DNA from: Microbacterium croceum
GTDB taxonomy: Bacteria; Actinomycetota; Actinomycetes; Actinomycetales; Microbacteriaceae
Direction of reading: 5' to 3'
DNA length: 64,000 bases
Assembly: GCF_023091245.1 (NCBI RefSeq)
Contig: NZ_JAHWXN010000001.1
Location: 1,054,001 to 1,118,000, forward strand
Each line of letters opens with the position of its first letter. The first letter of the stretch is position 1. The notes under the pieces are model-generated. The model did no database searches and had not been told where the DNA came from. It was given only the letters and a program-made list of their open reading frames with translations. A program made the position numbers and the translations under genes. Below, in pieces: positions 15,714 through 25,061 of the stretch.

Positions 15714-17258
15714 ATGAGAACCCGAACTTATGCACTCCCGCTCCTCCTCGCCGTCGCGCTCGGTGCCACCGCGTGCAGCGGCCCGGCCTCGTCGGACGAG
15801 GGCTTCGCGAAGAACGGCGCCTTCGCGGTCGCCATCAACTCGGACCCCGGCGATCTGAATCCGTTGACGACGAACATCGTCAATGCGCAGATCGTGGGGG
15901 CGTACTCCTACGACTCGCTCCTGTTCGTCGACCCGGAGACGGTGAAGCCCGAGGCCTACCTCGCGGAGAGCTGGACCGAGAGCCCGACCGAGGTCACCTA
16001 CACGCTGCGTGACGACATCACCTGCGCCGACGGCACGCCGTTCACGGCCGAGACCGCCGCGGCGAATCTGAACTGGATCCTCGATCCGGCCAACGAGTCG
16101 CCGAGACGCGAATCGGTGGTGCCCTCCGATGCCACCATCACAGCCGAAGGCAACACCCTCACGGTCACGACCACGTCGCCGCGCCCCTTCATGCTCTACG
16201 ACCTCGGCAGCCAGCAGATGGTGTGCGACGCCGGTCTCGCCGATCCCACCAGCCTCTCCGCCGGCAGCAACGGCACCGGTCTCTTCCAGATCGATGATGT
16301 CGTCGCCGGCGACTCGATCACGCTGACGCGTCGTGACGGGTACGAGTGGGGTCCCAAGGACACGACGAGCACGACCGAGGGCGTTCCGAAGACGGTGACC
16401 ATCAAGATCGTGCCGAGCCCGTCGACGGCGGCCAATCTGCTGCGTTCGGGCGGGCTCAACGCGGCGGTCGTCAGCGGCAAGGACGAGGAGCGACTGGGCG
16501 AGCTGACGTCGATGTCCTCACCGACGATCTCCGGCATGATCATCTACAACCACAACGCCGAGATGCCCACCGCCGACGCCGACGTGCGCAGAGCGCTCAC
16601 GCAGGCGATCGATCTCGACACCCTCACCGACATCCTCACCGAGGGCAAGGGAGAGCGAGCGAAATCGCTGCTCGGTGAGGAACCGAGCCTATGCAGCTAC
16701 GACTCGATCGACGGCACGCTGCCGACGTACGACCCTGAGGCCGCTACCGCGGCGTTGGCCGGGGTCAAGGGTGCCGAGATCACTCTCATCTACGACAACA
16801 GCACGGCCTCTCGGAGCGCGGCGGCGGAGTACGTCGCTACGCAGTGGGAGGATGCCGGGGTCAAGGTCACCCTCGACGGTGGCGACGAGAACTACGTCCT
16901 CGCCAACACCTTCGCCGCAGAGGACCCGACCAAGTGGACGGCCAGCCTCGGCCTGATCCTGCAGTCGGGTACGCCGGCGATCTTCCCCCAGTATCTGAGC
17001 GGTCCCGTGCCCCCCGACGGCACCAACTTCGCCGGGATCCAGAACGAGGCCTACGTGGAGGCCGCCACCGCAGCCGCCGACCTGGCGGGCGAGGAGGCGT
17101 GCAACACCTGGCGCGACGCCGAGGCCGCGCTGTTCGACGCCGCAGACCTCGTTCCTGTCTCGATGACGCCGTTCAAGATGTACTTCAGCGGGGCGGAGTC
17201 GATCATCCGGCCGGTCGGCGGATACCTGCCCGGTGCGGCGATCCGCGTCCTTTCATGA
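15714..17258 (+). CDS. Family-5 peptide ABC transporter substrate-binding lipoprotein
   Basis: 514 residues. A signal peptide with lipobox LGATAC places the lipidated cysteine at Cys21, so the mature protein is tethered outside the membrane. The rest is a DppA/OppA-type solute-binding protein: FAVAINSDPGDLNPLTTNIV near the start and YTLRDDITCADGTPFTAETA further in are SBP_bac_5 landmarks. It would capture di- or oligopeptides and deliver them to the permease encoded next, whose start overlaps its stop (ATGA). The ribosome site is weak. The specificity (free, N-acylated or D-peptides) cannot be read from sequence. Confidence 0.92.
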   Translation: MRTRTYALPLLLAVALGATACSGPASSDEGFAKNGAFAVAINSDPGDLNPLTTNIVNAQIVGAYSYDSLLFVDPETVKPEAYLAESWTESPTEVTYTLRDDITCADGTPFTAETAAANLNWILDPANESPRRESVVPSDATITAEGNTLTVTTTSPRPFMLYDLGSQQMVCDAGLADPTSLSAGSNGTGLFQIDDVVAGDSITLTRRDGYEWGPKDTTSTTEGVPKTVTIKIVPSPSTAANLLRSGGLNAAVVSGKDEERLGELTSMSSPTISGMIIYNHNAEMPTADADVRRALTQAIDLDTLTDILTEGKGERAKSLLGEEPSLCSYDSIDGTLPTYDPEAATAALAGVKGAEITLIYDNSTASRSAAAEYVATQWEDAGVKVTLDGGDENYVLANTFAAEDPTKWTASLGLILQSGTPAIFPQYLSGPVPPDGTNFAGIQNEAYVEAATAAADLAGEEACNTWRDAEAALFDAADLVPVSMTPFKMYFSGAESIIRPVGGYLPGAAIRVLS

Positions 17259-18271
17259 CCACCACGCTGCCCCGGACGGAGGCCCTGGCAACCGTCCGGG
17301 GTCGGCGGTCCCGCTCCTCCCGGGGCGGGGCCGTCGGGGCCTTCCTCCTGCGCCGGGTCATCCGCCTGTTCTGGTCGGTGGTCGCGCTCGTGACGGTGGT
17401 CTTCCTCATGGTGCGCATGATCCCCGGAGACCCGGTGCGCAATGCGCTCGGCACCAACGCGACCGCCGCCGTCGTCGAGGCTCGTCGTGAGAGCCTCGGG
17501 CTCAACGACCCGCTCTGGCAGCAGTACCTCTCCTTCTGGAAAGGGCTGCTGACCGGGAATCTGGGCGACTCGTTCTCGCTGAACCTCCCGGTCACCGCGA
17601 TCCTCGAACAGCGCCTTCCGGCGACACTCGAACTCGCATTCCTGTCGCTTGCGACCGTGCTGGTGGTCTCGATCCCGCTGGGCATCGTGATCGCCGCGCT
17701 GACCCGCGGCGGCCGCCGCCCCGGCCTCGACGTGGCCTACACCTCGGTCAGCGGCCTGGTCGCGGTCATCCCGGAGTTCGTGATCGGTGTCGCTCTGGTC
17801 TACCTGTTCGCGGTGCAGACGACATTGCTGCCGGTCGCCGGCCGCGACGGTGCGAACTCCTATGTGCTGCCCGTGCTCGCACTGTCGATCGGGCTCATCG
17901 CGGGCGTCTCCCGCATCGTGCGCGTCGAAGCGCTCACGGTCTTCTCGCAGGACTACATCCGCACCGCTCGCGCCAAGCGCATGTCGCGAGGTCGCCTCTA
18001 TCTCACTCACGCACTGCCGAACCTCGTGACCCCCTCCCTCACCGTCGGCGGCCTCGTGCTCGGCTCGCTCGTCGCCGGCACGGTGCTCGTGGAGACGATC
18101 TTCTCGTGGCCGGGACTCGGGCTCACGATCGTGGACGCGGTGCGGAGCAAGGACTTCCCGCTCGCGCAGGGCATCGTGCTCGTCTACGGGCTGATCGTCC
18201 TCGTCGCGAACCTCCTCATCGACATCGTCCTGGTGTGTCTCGACCCACGCTCGACGCTGAAGGACGCCTGA
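17255..18271 (+). CDS. Peptide ABC transporter permease (DppB type)
   Basis: 338 residues, start overlapping the binding-protein stop. After a basic N-terminal extension come six membrane segments. The first is preceded by FLLRRVIRLFWSVV and followed by the diagnostic MIPGDPVRNALG, the DppB-type signature. The coupling EAA-loop is visible as DYIRTARAKRMSRGRLYLTH and ALPNLVTPSL. It pairs with the permease half of the downstream fusion protein to form the transmembrane channel. Confidence 0.92.
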   Translation: MTTTLPRTEALATVRGRRSRSSRGGAVGAFLLRRVIRLFWSVVALVTVVFLMVRMIPGDPVRNALGTNATAAVVEARRESLGLNDPLWQQYLSFWKGLLTGNLGDSFSLNLPVTAILEQRLPATLELAFLSLATVLVVSIPLGIVIAALTRGGRRPGLDVAYTSVSGLVAVIPEFVIGVALVYLFAVQTTLLPVAGRDGANSYVLPVLALSIGLIAGVSRIVRVEALTVFSQDYIRTARAKRMSRGRLYLTHALPNLVTPSLTVGGLVLGSLVAGTVLVETIFSWPGLGLTIVDAVRSKDFPLAQGIVLVYGLIVLVANLLIDIVLVCLDPRSTLKDA

Positions 18272-18272
18272 C

Positions 18273-20096
18273 ATGACGACTCTTCCTCCCCCGCTCCCCA
18301 CGTCACCCACCTCCTCGTCGTCCCGGCATGCGCTGGTGACCGCGCTGCGCTCGCCGTTGGGCATCCTCGCCTCCGTGCTGCTCGTGACGCTGATCCTGCT
18401 CGCCACGTTCGGACCCGTCATCTGGGGGGAGACGGCGAAGGTCGCCGACCTGACGCAGCTGTCGATGGCGCCCAGCGCTGCTCACCCTCTCGGCACCGAC
18501 GCCGGAGGACGCGACGTGCTCGCGAGGCTGCTGAGCGCGACGCGCATCTCGGTCGTGACGGCCGTGCTCGCGACGCTGATCGGGGTGACGCTCGGCGTTC
18601 TCCTGGGCCTGCTGCCGACGGTCGCACCGAACTGGGTGGCCCGCGTCGTCAACAGCGTCCTCGGAGTCGCGCTGGCCTTCCCCTCGCTGCTGCTCGCGAT
18701 CGTCGTCTCGATCGTCGTGGGAGTGGGCGTGGTCAGCGTGACTCTGGCGATCGGGCTGGCGATGGCACCCGCCTACGCCCGCCTGGCGCAGACGCTCGGT
18801 GCCTCCGCCGCCGGTCGGGACTATGTGGATGCCGCGCGCGTTCTGGGGGTCTCGCGTTTCCGCATCCTGACCCGGCATGTGCTCCCCAACGTCCGCGACC
18901 CGTTGATCGTCAACGCCAGCATCGGCGCCGGCACGGCGCTGGTCGCCTCGACGGGGTTGTCGTTCCTGGGCCTCGGCGTGCAGGCACCGGACTACGACTG
19001 GGGACGGATGCTCAATGAGAGCCTCGATGGCATCTTCGTCAATGCGGCCCCCACTCTCGGGCTGTCGGCGGCGATCGTGTTCGCGGGCGTGACCTTCGCT
19101 CTCGTGGGTGAGACGCTCGCGCGTGCCTTCGGGCTGAACCGTTCGCCGAGACGGCAGCGACGCCGTCGGGGGGCGGCGAAGCTCGAGGTCGCTCCGCTGC
19201 ATGTGGTGGATGATCCGGTGCTGCGGGTGCGTGATCTGCAGGTGCGGGTGCCTCGGGGCGACGGCTGGGCTGACCCGGTGCGCGGGGTGAGCTTCGACGT
19301 CGGCAGGGGGGAGATCGTCGGTGTCGTGGGGGAGTCGGGGTCGGGCAAGTCCCTGACCTGCATGGCTGTCGCCGCGCTGCTGGAGGAACCGATCGAGGTG
19401 GCGGCGTCGACCGTGCAGTTCGAGGGGACGGAGCTGGCGGTCGGCGGGCGGGTGTCCAGCCGGATCTCGTCAGCGACCGTGGCGCATCAACTGGGCGCCC
19501 GCATGGCCTTCGTGTTCCAGGATCCGGCGACATCGCTCAATCCCGCCCTCCACGTCGGCACGCAGGTCGCGGAGGTCGGGATGCTGCACGGCGGGTTGGA
19601 CCGGAGAGCGGCCCACCGCCGCGCGGTCGACCGGCTCGATGCGGTGCGGATCCCGGATGCCGCCCAGCGGGCGCAGGCGTACCCGCACGAATTCTCCGGA
19701 GGAATGCGCCAGCGCGCCATGATCGCGATGGGGTTGATGGGGGAGCCGGCGCTGCTGATCGCCGATGAGCCGACGACGGCGCTCGACGTCACGGTGCAGC
19801 GCGAGGTCATGAGCCTGCTCGCGGAGGTGAACGAGGTCAAGGGCACGGCGCTGCTGTTCGTGTCGCATGACATCGCCCTGGTGTCGTCGTTCTGCACTCG
19901 CGTGCTCGTGATGTACCGGGGGGCGATCGTGGAGGACCTCACCGCCGCCGATCTCGCCGCCGGCCGCGCCCGGCATCCCTATACCCGTGCCCTCGTCGAG
20001 GCCATCCCGCATCTGGAAGCGGAGCCGGGCACGGCGTTCGCGACGATCGCCGAAGACGCGGAGTTCCCGACCGAGCCCGTGGGGAGTCGATCATGA
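18273..20096 (+). CDS. Fused peptide ABC transporter permease (DppC type) and ATPase (DppD type)
   Basis: 607 residues in one continuous frame. Residues about 1-290 are a DppC-type permease with PLGTDAGGRDVLARLLSAT and the coupling loop GRDYVDAARVLGVSRFRI. After a basic linker (NRSPRRQRRRRG), residues about 310-600 are a complete oligopeptide ATPase: Walker A GESGSGKS (353-360), signature FSGGMRQR (Ser475), Walker B IADEPT (Asp498-Glu499) and SHD H-loop, plus the C-terminal RHPYTRALVEAIPH typical of OppD/DppD. In most bacteria these are separate proteins; here no stop or ribosome site separates them. The gene overlaps the second ATPase by four bases. Confidence 0.92.
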   Translation: MTTLPPPLPTSPTSSSSRHALVTALRSPLGILASVLLVTLILLATFGPVIWGETAKVADLTQLSMAPSAAHPLGTDAGGRDVLARLLSATRISVVTAVLATLIGVTLGVLLGLLPTVAPNWVARVVNSVLGVALAFPSLLLAIVVSIVVGVGVVSVTLAIGLAMAPAYARLAQTLGASAAGRDYVDAARVLGVSRFRILTRHVLPNVRDPLIVNASIGAGTALVASTGLSFLGLGVQAPDYDWGRMLNESLDGIFVNAAPTLGLSAAIVFAGVTFALVGETLARAFGLNRSPRRQRRRRGAAKLEVAPLHVVDDPVLRVRDLQVRVPRGDGWADPVRGVSFDVGRGEIVGVVGESGSGKSLTCMAVAALLEEPIEVAASTVQFEGTELAVGGRVSSRISSATVAHQLGARMAFVFQDPATSLNPALHVGTQVAEVGMLHGGLDRRAAHRRAVDRLDAVRIPDAAQRAQAYPHEFSGGMRQRAMIAMGLMGEPALLIADEPTTALDVTVQREVMSLLAEVNEVKGTALLFVSHDIALVSSFCTRVLVMYRGAIVEDLTAADLAAGRARHPYTRALVEAIPHLEAEPGTAFATIAEDAEFPTEPVGSRS

Positions 20097-20905
20097 CAGA
20101 GCTGGTACTCGAGGACGTCCGCGTGCGATACGGCAGCGGAGCCTCCGCCCATGAGGCCGTGAAAGGCGTGAGCCTGACGGTCGCGAGTGGGCGCACCGTC
20201 GGCCTCGTCGGCGAGTCCGGATCCGGGAAGTCGACCATCGCACGCGCCATCGTGGGTCTCCACGAACCGCATGCAGGGCGCATCCTGGTCGACGGCACGG
20301 ATGTCGTCCACGCCACGGGCCGGACAGCCGCGCTGCGCCGTGATGTGCAGATGATCTTCCAGGATGCGAGCTCGTCGCTCGATCCGCGGATGAGCGTCGG
20401 CGCCTCCATCGCGGAGGCGCTGGAGGTGCGGCGGCCCGACCTGAAGGACGGGAAGGCTCGGCGCGCGGAGGTCGCACGGCTGCTGGAGGTCGTCGAACTC
20501 GACCCGGCCCGAGTCGGCGATCTGCCATCGCAGCTCTCCGGCGGTCAGCGTCAGCGCGTCGCGATCGCCCGTGCCCTCGCCGCCGCGCCCCGGGTGCTGC
20601 TGGCCGACGAGATCACCTCGGCGCTCGACGTCTCCGTGCAGGGCACCGTGCTCAACCTGCTCCGCAAGGTGCAGCAGGAGCTCGACCTGACGGTGCTGTT
20701 CATCAGCCACAACCTCGCCGTCGTGCGCCAGCTCTGCGACGAGGTGGCCGTCATGAAGAGCGGTCTCCTCGTCGAGAGCGGACCCACGGCCCGGGTGATC
20801 GATGCGCCGGAGCATCCCTACACGCGCGAACTGGTGCGCGCCGTCCCCCGACTCGGTGTCCCGCTCGCCGAGCCGCCCCTTTCCCGGTCAGGAGACCCCC
20901 GATGA
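20093..20905 (+). CDS. Peptide ABC transporter ATPase (DppF/OppF type)
   Basis: 270 residues with Walker A GESGSGKS (40-47), signature LSGGQRQR (Ser149) and a Walker B variant LLADEITSALD, where ADEIT replaces the usual ADEPT. SHNLAVVRQL contains the H-loop. The C-terminal HPYTRELVRAVPR marks the oligopeptide class. It completes the transporter with the fused ATPase domain. ATGA overlaps on both sides couple it to the fusion permease upstream and to the S9-S12 hydrolase downstream, so transporter and hydrolase are one operon. Confidence 0.92.
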   Translation: MTELVLEDVRVRYGSGASAHEAVKGVSLTVASGRTVGLVGESGSGKSTIARAIVGLHEPHAGRILVDGTDVVHATGRTAALRRDVQMIFQDASSSLDPRMSVGASIAEALEVRRPDLKDGKARRAEVARLLEVVELDPARVGDLPSQLSGGQRQRVAIARALAAAPRVLLADEITSALDVSVQGTVLNLLRKVQQELDLTVLFISHNLAVVRQLCDEVAVMKSGLLVESGPTARVIDAPEHPYTRELVRAVPRLGVPLAEPPLSRSGDPR

Positions 20906-23900
20906 CATCGCGCACCGCTCGGCTGGACGACCTGCACCGCGTCGTCGTCGCCACAGAGACCACGATCTCGCCGGATGGCGCTGATGTGGTGTTCACGCGG
21001 CGCGACGTCCGAGACGCGCGCACGGTGACGTCGCTGTGGCGCGTCGACCGTGACGGTGCGACCAGAGCGCTGACCCACGGACCGGCGGATGACGCCCCGC
21101 AGTTCTCCGCGGCGGGTCTGCTGTTCCGGCGCATCGTCGACGGGGCACCGCAGTTGCATCTGCTCCCCGAGAACGGCGAGCCCGTGCCGCTGACCGCCCT
21201 CCCCTCCGGAGTGGGGCGGCCGTTCGTGAGTCCGGCGGGGGACCGCGTCGCGTTCCTGGCACCGGTCGAGCGCGGGTCGGGCGATCCGACGGCGCCGATC
21301 GTGATCGACACCCTCGATCACACGATCGACGGTGTGGGGTGGGCCGGCAGCGTGCGTCATCACCTCCTGGTGCTCGACCTCGCCGACGGCGGCATCCGTC
21401 AGATCACCGACGGCTCGTCCGACGTGGGGGAGCCGTCCTGGTCTCCTGACGGCACGCAGCTCGCCTATGCGGCGGCGACCTTCCCGCGTTCGGATGTCGA
21501 GCGCGAGCGTGCCGTGCACGTCGTCGATGTCGATGACCTCCTCACCCCCGCCCGCCGGGTCGGCGCCGCGACCGGCATCACCGGTCCCCTCCTGTGGATG
21601 CCGGACGGCGAGTCGGTCGTCGCCGTCGGCCTTCGCCGCATGCGGATCGGGCACACCCGCCTGCTGCGGCTGCATCTGGACGGCCGAGCGGATGACGACC
21701 TGACCGCGGGGCTCGACCTCAACGTCATGCCGGGTGCCGTCGGCTATCCGGGAGGTCGGCCCGCGCTCACGCACGACGGCACGCAGATCATCTTCTGCGC
21801 GCGGGACCGCGGCTGGACCCACCTCTACGCGCTCGATCTGGAGGACGCCACGATGCGTCCGGTGGTGGCGTCGGAGCACCGCGTCGTGTCGGCGCTGTCC
21901 GTCGCGGCCGCGAGCGCGTACGCCGCGATCGTCGTCACCACTCAGGACTCCTTCGCCGAGGTCGCCCTCGTGAACCTGGAGACCGGTGAACACCGCGAGC
22001 TGACGACGCTGACACGCGACGCCCTCCCCGATGTCGACCTGCTGCACCCCGAGCCGCGCGTCTTCACGATCAGCGACGGCACCGTCGTGCACGGGTGGAT
22101 CCTGTCCGCACCGGGAACCACGGGTGCCGCGCCCCTGCTGCTCGACATCCATGGCGGTCCGCACAACGCGTGGAGCGGGGTGGCCGACGAGGTCCACCTG
22201 TCCCACCAGGTGCTGGCGAGTCGCGGCTGGCGGGTCCTGACGCTCAATCCGCGCGGCTCCGACGGCTACGGCGAAGACTTCATGACCGCGGTCCACGGCG
22301 CCTGGGCGCGCGTGGATCTGCCGGACTTCCTCGAGCCCGTCGATGCCCTCGTCGCCGAGGGGCTGGCCGATCCGGAGCGTCTCGCGGTGGCCGGTTACAG
22401 CTACGGTGGGCTGCTGACCTGCGCACTGACGGCGCACACCGACCGGTTCGCGGCCGCCGTACCAGGCGGGCTTCTCTGCGACTTCGCGTCCCTGGCCGGC
22501 CAGCGGCTCGACCCGGAGGGGTTCTTCTCCGAGTCGACGGCGGGCCTGGAGCCGACCGAGATCGTCCGGCTCGCCGAGCTCTCGCCGATCGCCCGCGCGA
22601 GTCGCGTGCGGACTCCGAGCCTCGTGCTGCACGGCGAGCTCGATGAGACGTGCCCGAGCGCCCAGGCCAGGGAGTGGTACTCGGCGCTGCGGATCACCGG
22701 TGTGCCCAGTCGACTCGTCATCTACCCCGGCGGCGGACACCTGTTCATCGTCACCGGACCGGTCGCGCATCGGATCGACTATCAGCGTCGCCTGATCGAG
22801 TGGGTCGAGCGGTACACCACCCCGCGGAGGGCGGGCGCAGAGCCGCAGCGGGCCGCCGTCGAACCGGCCGCGCGTGACGCGGCGCAGTGGCAGCACCGAC
22901 TCGACCTGCTGCGCCGCAGGTATGGCGTGGTGGGGGCGCAGTTCGGCATCCTGCAGCTGACCGGCGAGGGGGTCGTCCTCGACCGGTGCACGGTCTCGTC
23001 CGGCGTGCTCGATGCGTCGACGGGAGTGCCCGTGACCGACGACGCGGTGTTCCAGATCGGTTCGATCAGCAAGGTCTGGACGACGATGCTCATCCTGCAA
23101 CTCGTCGAGGAGGGGAAGCTCGATCTCGACGCCACGGTGCGCAGCATCCTGCCGGACTTCCGGCTCGCCGACGACCCGGAGCCCACCGTCACGGTGAGAG
23201 AGCTCCTGCATCACACCAGCGGTCTCGACGGCGACGTGTTCACCGACACCGGGCGGGGGGACGACTGCGTCGCCGCGTACGTGGACCTGCTGGCGGGAAC
23301 GGAGCGTCTGCACCCGCGCGGCGAGCGGTTCTCGTATTGCAACTCCGCCTTCGTCGTCGCGGGACGCATCATCGAGGTGCTGTGCGACACGACGTGGGAC
23401 GAGGCGCTCAAGACGCGCCTGATCGACCCCCTCGGTCTGCAGCACACGTTCACGCTGACCGATGACGCGCCCCTGTTCGCCACGGCGACGGGGCACACCG
23501 GTCTCGGCGCCGCGGCGGTGCCGACGCGCAAATGGGGGATCCCGCGTTCGATGGGACCGGCAGGGCTGATCTCGGCCAGCATCGGCGACCTGCTGGTGTT
23601 CGCCGAGACCGCGCTGCGAGAGGGGCTGACCCGGGAGGGAACCCGCGTCCTGTCTCCGGAGGGCGCTCGTCTGATGACGACCGAGCACGTCGACCTCCGC
23701 GCCAGTGTCGGGGCCACCTCAGGATGGGGGCTGGGGTGGTTCCTGCAGGACTGGCAGGGGAGTCGTGTGTACGGGCACGACGGCGGCACGATCGGCCAGC
23801 GCGCCTACCTGCGGGTCTTCCCGGACGCGGGTCTCGCGGTGGCGCTGCTCACCTCGGGCGGGCAGCCGGACGGGCTCTACCGTGAACTCTTCGACGATGC

Positions 23901-24231
23901 GGCGCGGGCGTTGGACGGCGGGGGGATCCACCCCGTGCTCTTCCCCGACCGTGCGCGTACGCCGGAGCCGCTGACCGGCACCTGGGAGTCGGCAGGGTTC
24001 GTGGCCGAGATCGCGCCGCGAGACGGAGGCCTGCGCCTCGTGCTGCGGGAGCGGAAGAGCTATGTCGACGCCGTCTCGCCCGACGAGGTGCAGGAGGTCG
24101 AGCTGCTCGCCTCGAACCTGCCGGGGGTGTACGCGTACACGAGCGATGAGATCGCGGGGTGGGAGCAGGTGCGACCGGTGCCGGGCGGCCTCTACCTCGG
24201 CTACCGCTTCCTGCGAGAGACGGCCTCATGA
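20902..24231 (+). CDS. Bifunctional S9 prolyl-oligopeptidase-like peptidase fused to S12 beta-lactamase-like hydrolase
   Basis: 1109 residues, far longer than either family alone. Residues 1-390 form a WD40/beta-propeller gate; about 395-635 are an S9C-type alpha/beta hydrolase with Ser500 (GYSYGG), Asp581 (HGELDE) and His613 (GGGHLF). A linker leads to an S12 domain at about 655-960 with SISK (Ser721, Lys724), YCN (Tyr812, Asn814) and HDGG (His959), plus a C-terminal lipocalin-like segment. No signal peptide is visible, so both act on imported peptides in the cytoplasm. S12 members include D-aminopeptidases and D,D-peptidases, so one polypeptide could attack L- and D-linked peptides. All catalytic residues are intact, which argues against a decayed fusion. 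Confidence 0.9.
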   Translation: MTSRTARLDDLHRVVVATETTISPDGADVVFTRRDVRDARTVTSLWRVDRDGATRALTHGPADDAPQFSAAGLLFRRIVDGAPQLHLLPENGEPVPLTALPSGVGRPFVSPAGDRVAFLAPVERGSGDPTAPIVIDTLDHTIDGVGWAGSVRHHLLVLDLADGGIRQITDGSSDVGEPSWSPDGTQLAYAAATFPRSDVERERAVHVVDVDDLLTPARRVGAATGITGPLLWMPDGESVVAVGLRRMRIGHTRLLRLHLDGRADDDLTAGLDLNVMPGAVGYPGGRPALTHDGTQIIFCARDRGWTHLYALDLEDATMRPVVASEHRVVSALSVAAASAYAAIVVTTQDSFAEVALVNLETGEHRELTTLTRDALPDVDLLHPEPRVFTISDGTVVHGWILSAPGTTGAAPLLLDIHGGPHNAWSGVADEVHLSHQVLASRGWRVLTLNPRGSDGYGEDFMTAVHGAWARVDLPDFLEPVDALVAEGLADPERLAVAGYSYGGLLTCALTAHTDRFAAAVPGGLLCDFASLAGQRLDPEGFFSESTAGLEPTEIVRLAELSPIARASRVRTPSLVLHGELDETCPSAQAREWYSALRITGVPSRLVIYPGGGHLFIVTGPVAHRIDYQRRLIEWVERYTTPRRAGAEPQRAAVEPAARDAAQWQHRLDLLRRRYGVVGAQFGILQLTGEGVVLDRCTVSSGVLDASTGVPVTDDAVFQIGSISKVWTTMLILQLVEEGKLDLDATVRSILPDFRLADDPEPTVTVRELLHHTSGLDGDVFTDTGRGDDCVAAYVDLLAGTERLHPRGERFSYCNSAFVVAGRIIEVLCDTTWDEALKTRLIDPLGLQHTFTLTDDAPLFATATGHTGLGAAAVPTRKWGIPRSMGPAGLISASIGDLLVFAETALREGLTREGTRVLSPEGARLMTTEHVDLRASVGATSGWGLGWFLQDWQGSRVYGHDGGTIGQRAYLRVFPDAGLAVALLTSGGQPDGLYRELFDDAARALDGGGIHPVLFPDRARTPEPLTGTWESAGFVAEIAPRDGGLRLVLRERKSYVDAVSPDEVQEVELLASNLPGVYAYTSDEIAGWEQVRPVPGGLYLGYRFLRETAS

Positions 24232-25061
24232 GCGGCACGATCGATGCGACGCCGCTCGAGGGGGGAGCCGGCGCGCCGGAGGCGGGCATGGAGCTGCGGA
24301 TGCTGCGCCTGCCGTCCGAGATGGTGGCCGCGACGGAGCTCGTCGCCGGGGTCTGGCAGGTCGACGTCGAGCGTGCGCACGTCAACCCCGGACTCCTCAC
24401 CGCGCTCGCGCATGCCGGTAACTATGTCGCCGGCGGCTTCCTCGGTGATGAGCTCATGGCGGTCTGCGTCGGGTTCTTCCACCCGCCTTTCGACCGCGCG
24501 CTCCACTCCCACCTCGCGGGGGTGCGTCTCGACGCGATCGGCCAGGGATGGGGACACGCGATCAAGAGCCATCAGCGCGCCTGGTGCCTCGAGCGCGGTG
24601 TCACGCGCATCACGTGGACCTACGACCCGCTCGTCGCGCGCAACGCCTACTTCAACCTGCACAAGCTCGGATGCTCGATCGACAGCTATCTGCTCGACTT
24701 CTACGGTGACCTGGGCGACGGCGTGAACGGTGGTCAGCGCAGCGATCGGGCGCTCGTGGTCTGGGATCTCGAGCGGCCGGCCGGCCCTCGCGTGGCGGCG
24801 ACCACCGGCGTCGACACGCCACCGGCGGTCCTGTGGGCTGCCGACGAGCAGCCGGTTCTCGATCTCGACCGCGCGCACGACCTGCAGACCTGTCGCATCG
24901 ACATCCCGAGTGACATCGAGAAGATGCGGCGGGTCGCTCCCGATCTCGCGGCCCGCTGGCGGGTCGCTCTCGGGCATGCGCTCGGTGGCCTGCTCGCCGA
25001 GGGGTGGAGCGTCTCCGATTTCGACCGCCGTGGCCACTACACACTCACGAGGAGTTCCTGA
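24228..25061 (+). CDS. COG3375-type GNAT acyltransferase, candidate D-amino acid N-succinyltransferase
   Basis: 277 residues, ATGA overlap with the preceding gene. It has the extended GNAT layout of the COG3375 group: a central HSHLAGVRLDAIGQGWGHAI, then RITWTYDPLVARNAYFNLH and LGCSIDSYLLDFYGD. Proteins of this group are found next to N-succinylamino acid racemases, and a Geobacillus member was shown to use succinyl-CoA to acylate D-amino acids in an irreversible D-to-L conversion pathway. The next gene here is exactly such a racemase, starting one base after this stop. The acyl donor and amino-acid range are inferred, not visible. Confidence 0.8.
   Translation: MSGTIDATPLEGGAGAPEAGMELRMLRLPSEMVAATELVAGVWQVDVERAHVNPGLLTALAHAGNYVAGGFLGDELMAVCVGFFHPPFDRALHSHLAGVRLDAIGQGWGHAIKSHQRAWCLERGVTRITWTYDPLVARNAYFNLHKLGCSIDSYLLDFYGDLGDGVNGGQRSDRALVVWDLERPAGPRVAATTGVDTPPAVLWAADEQPVLDLDRAHDLQTCRIDIPSDIEKMRRVAPDLAARWRVALGHALGGLLAEGWSVSDFDRRGHYTLTRSS

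Noticed and set aside
20818..23688. 956-residue open frame on the minus strand
   Set aside because: Antisense to the S9-S12 fusion gene, whose catalytic motifs are all intact; the minus frame has no recognisable domain.
20902..24231. Beta-lactam resistance gene
   Set aside because: The S12 domain has beta-lactamase-type motifs but no signal peptide and is fused to a cytoplasmic-type peptidase in a peptide uptake operon.
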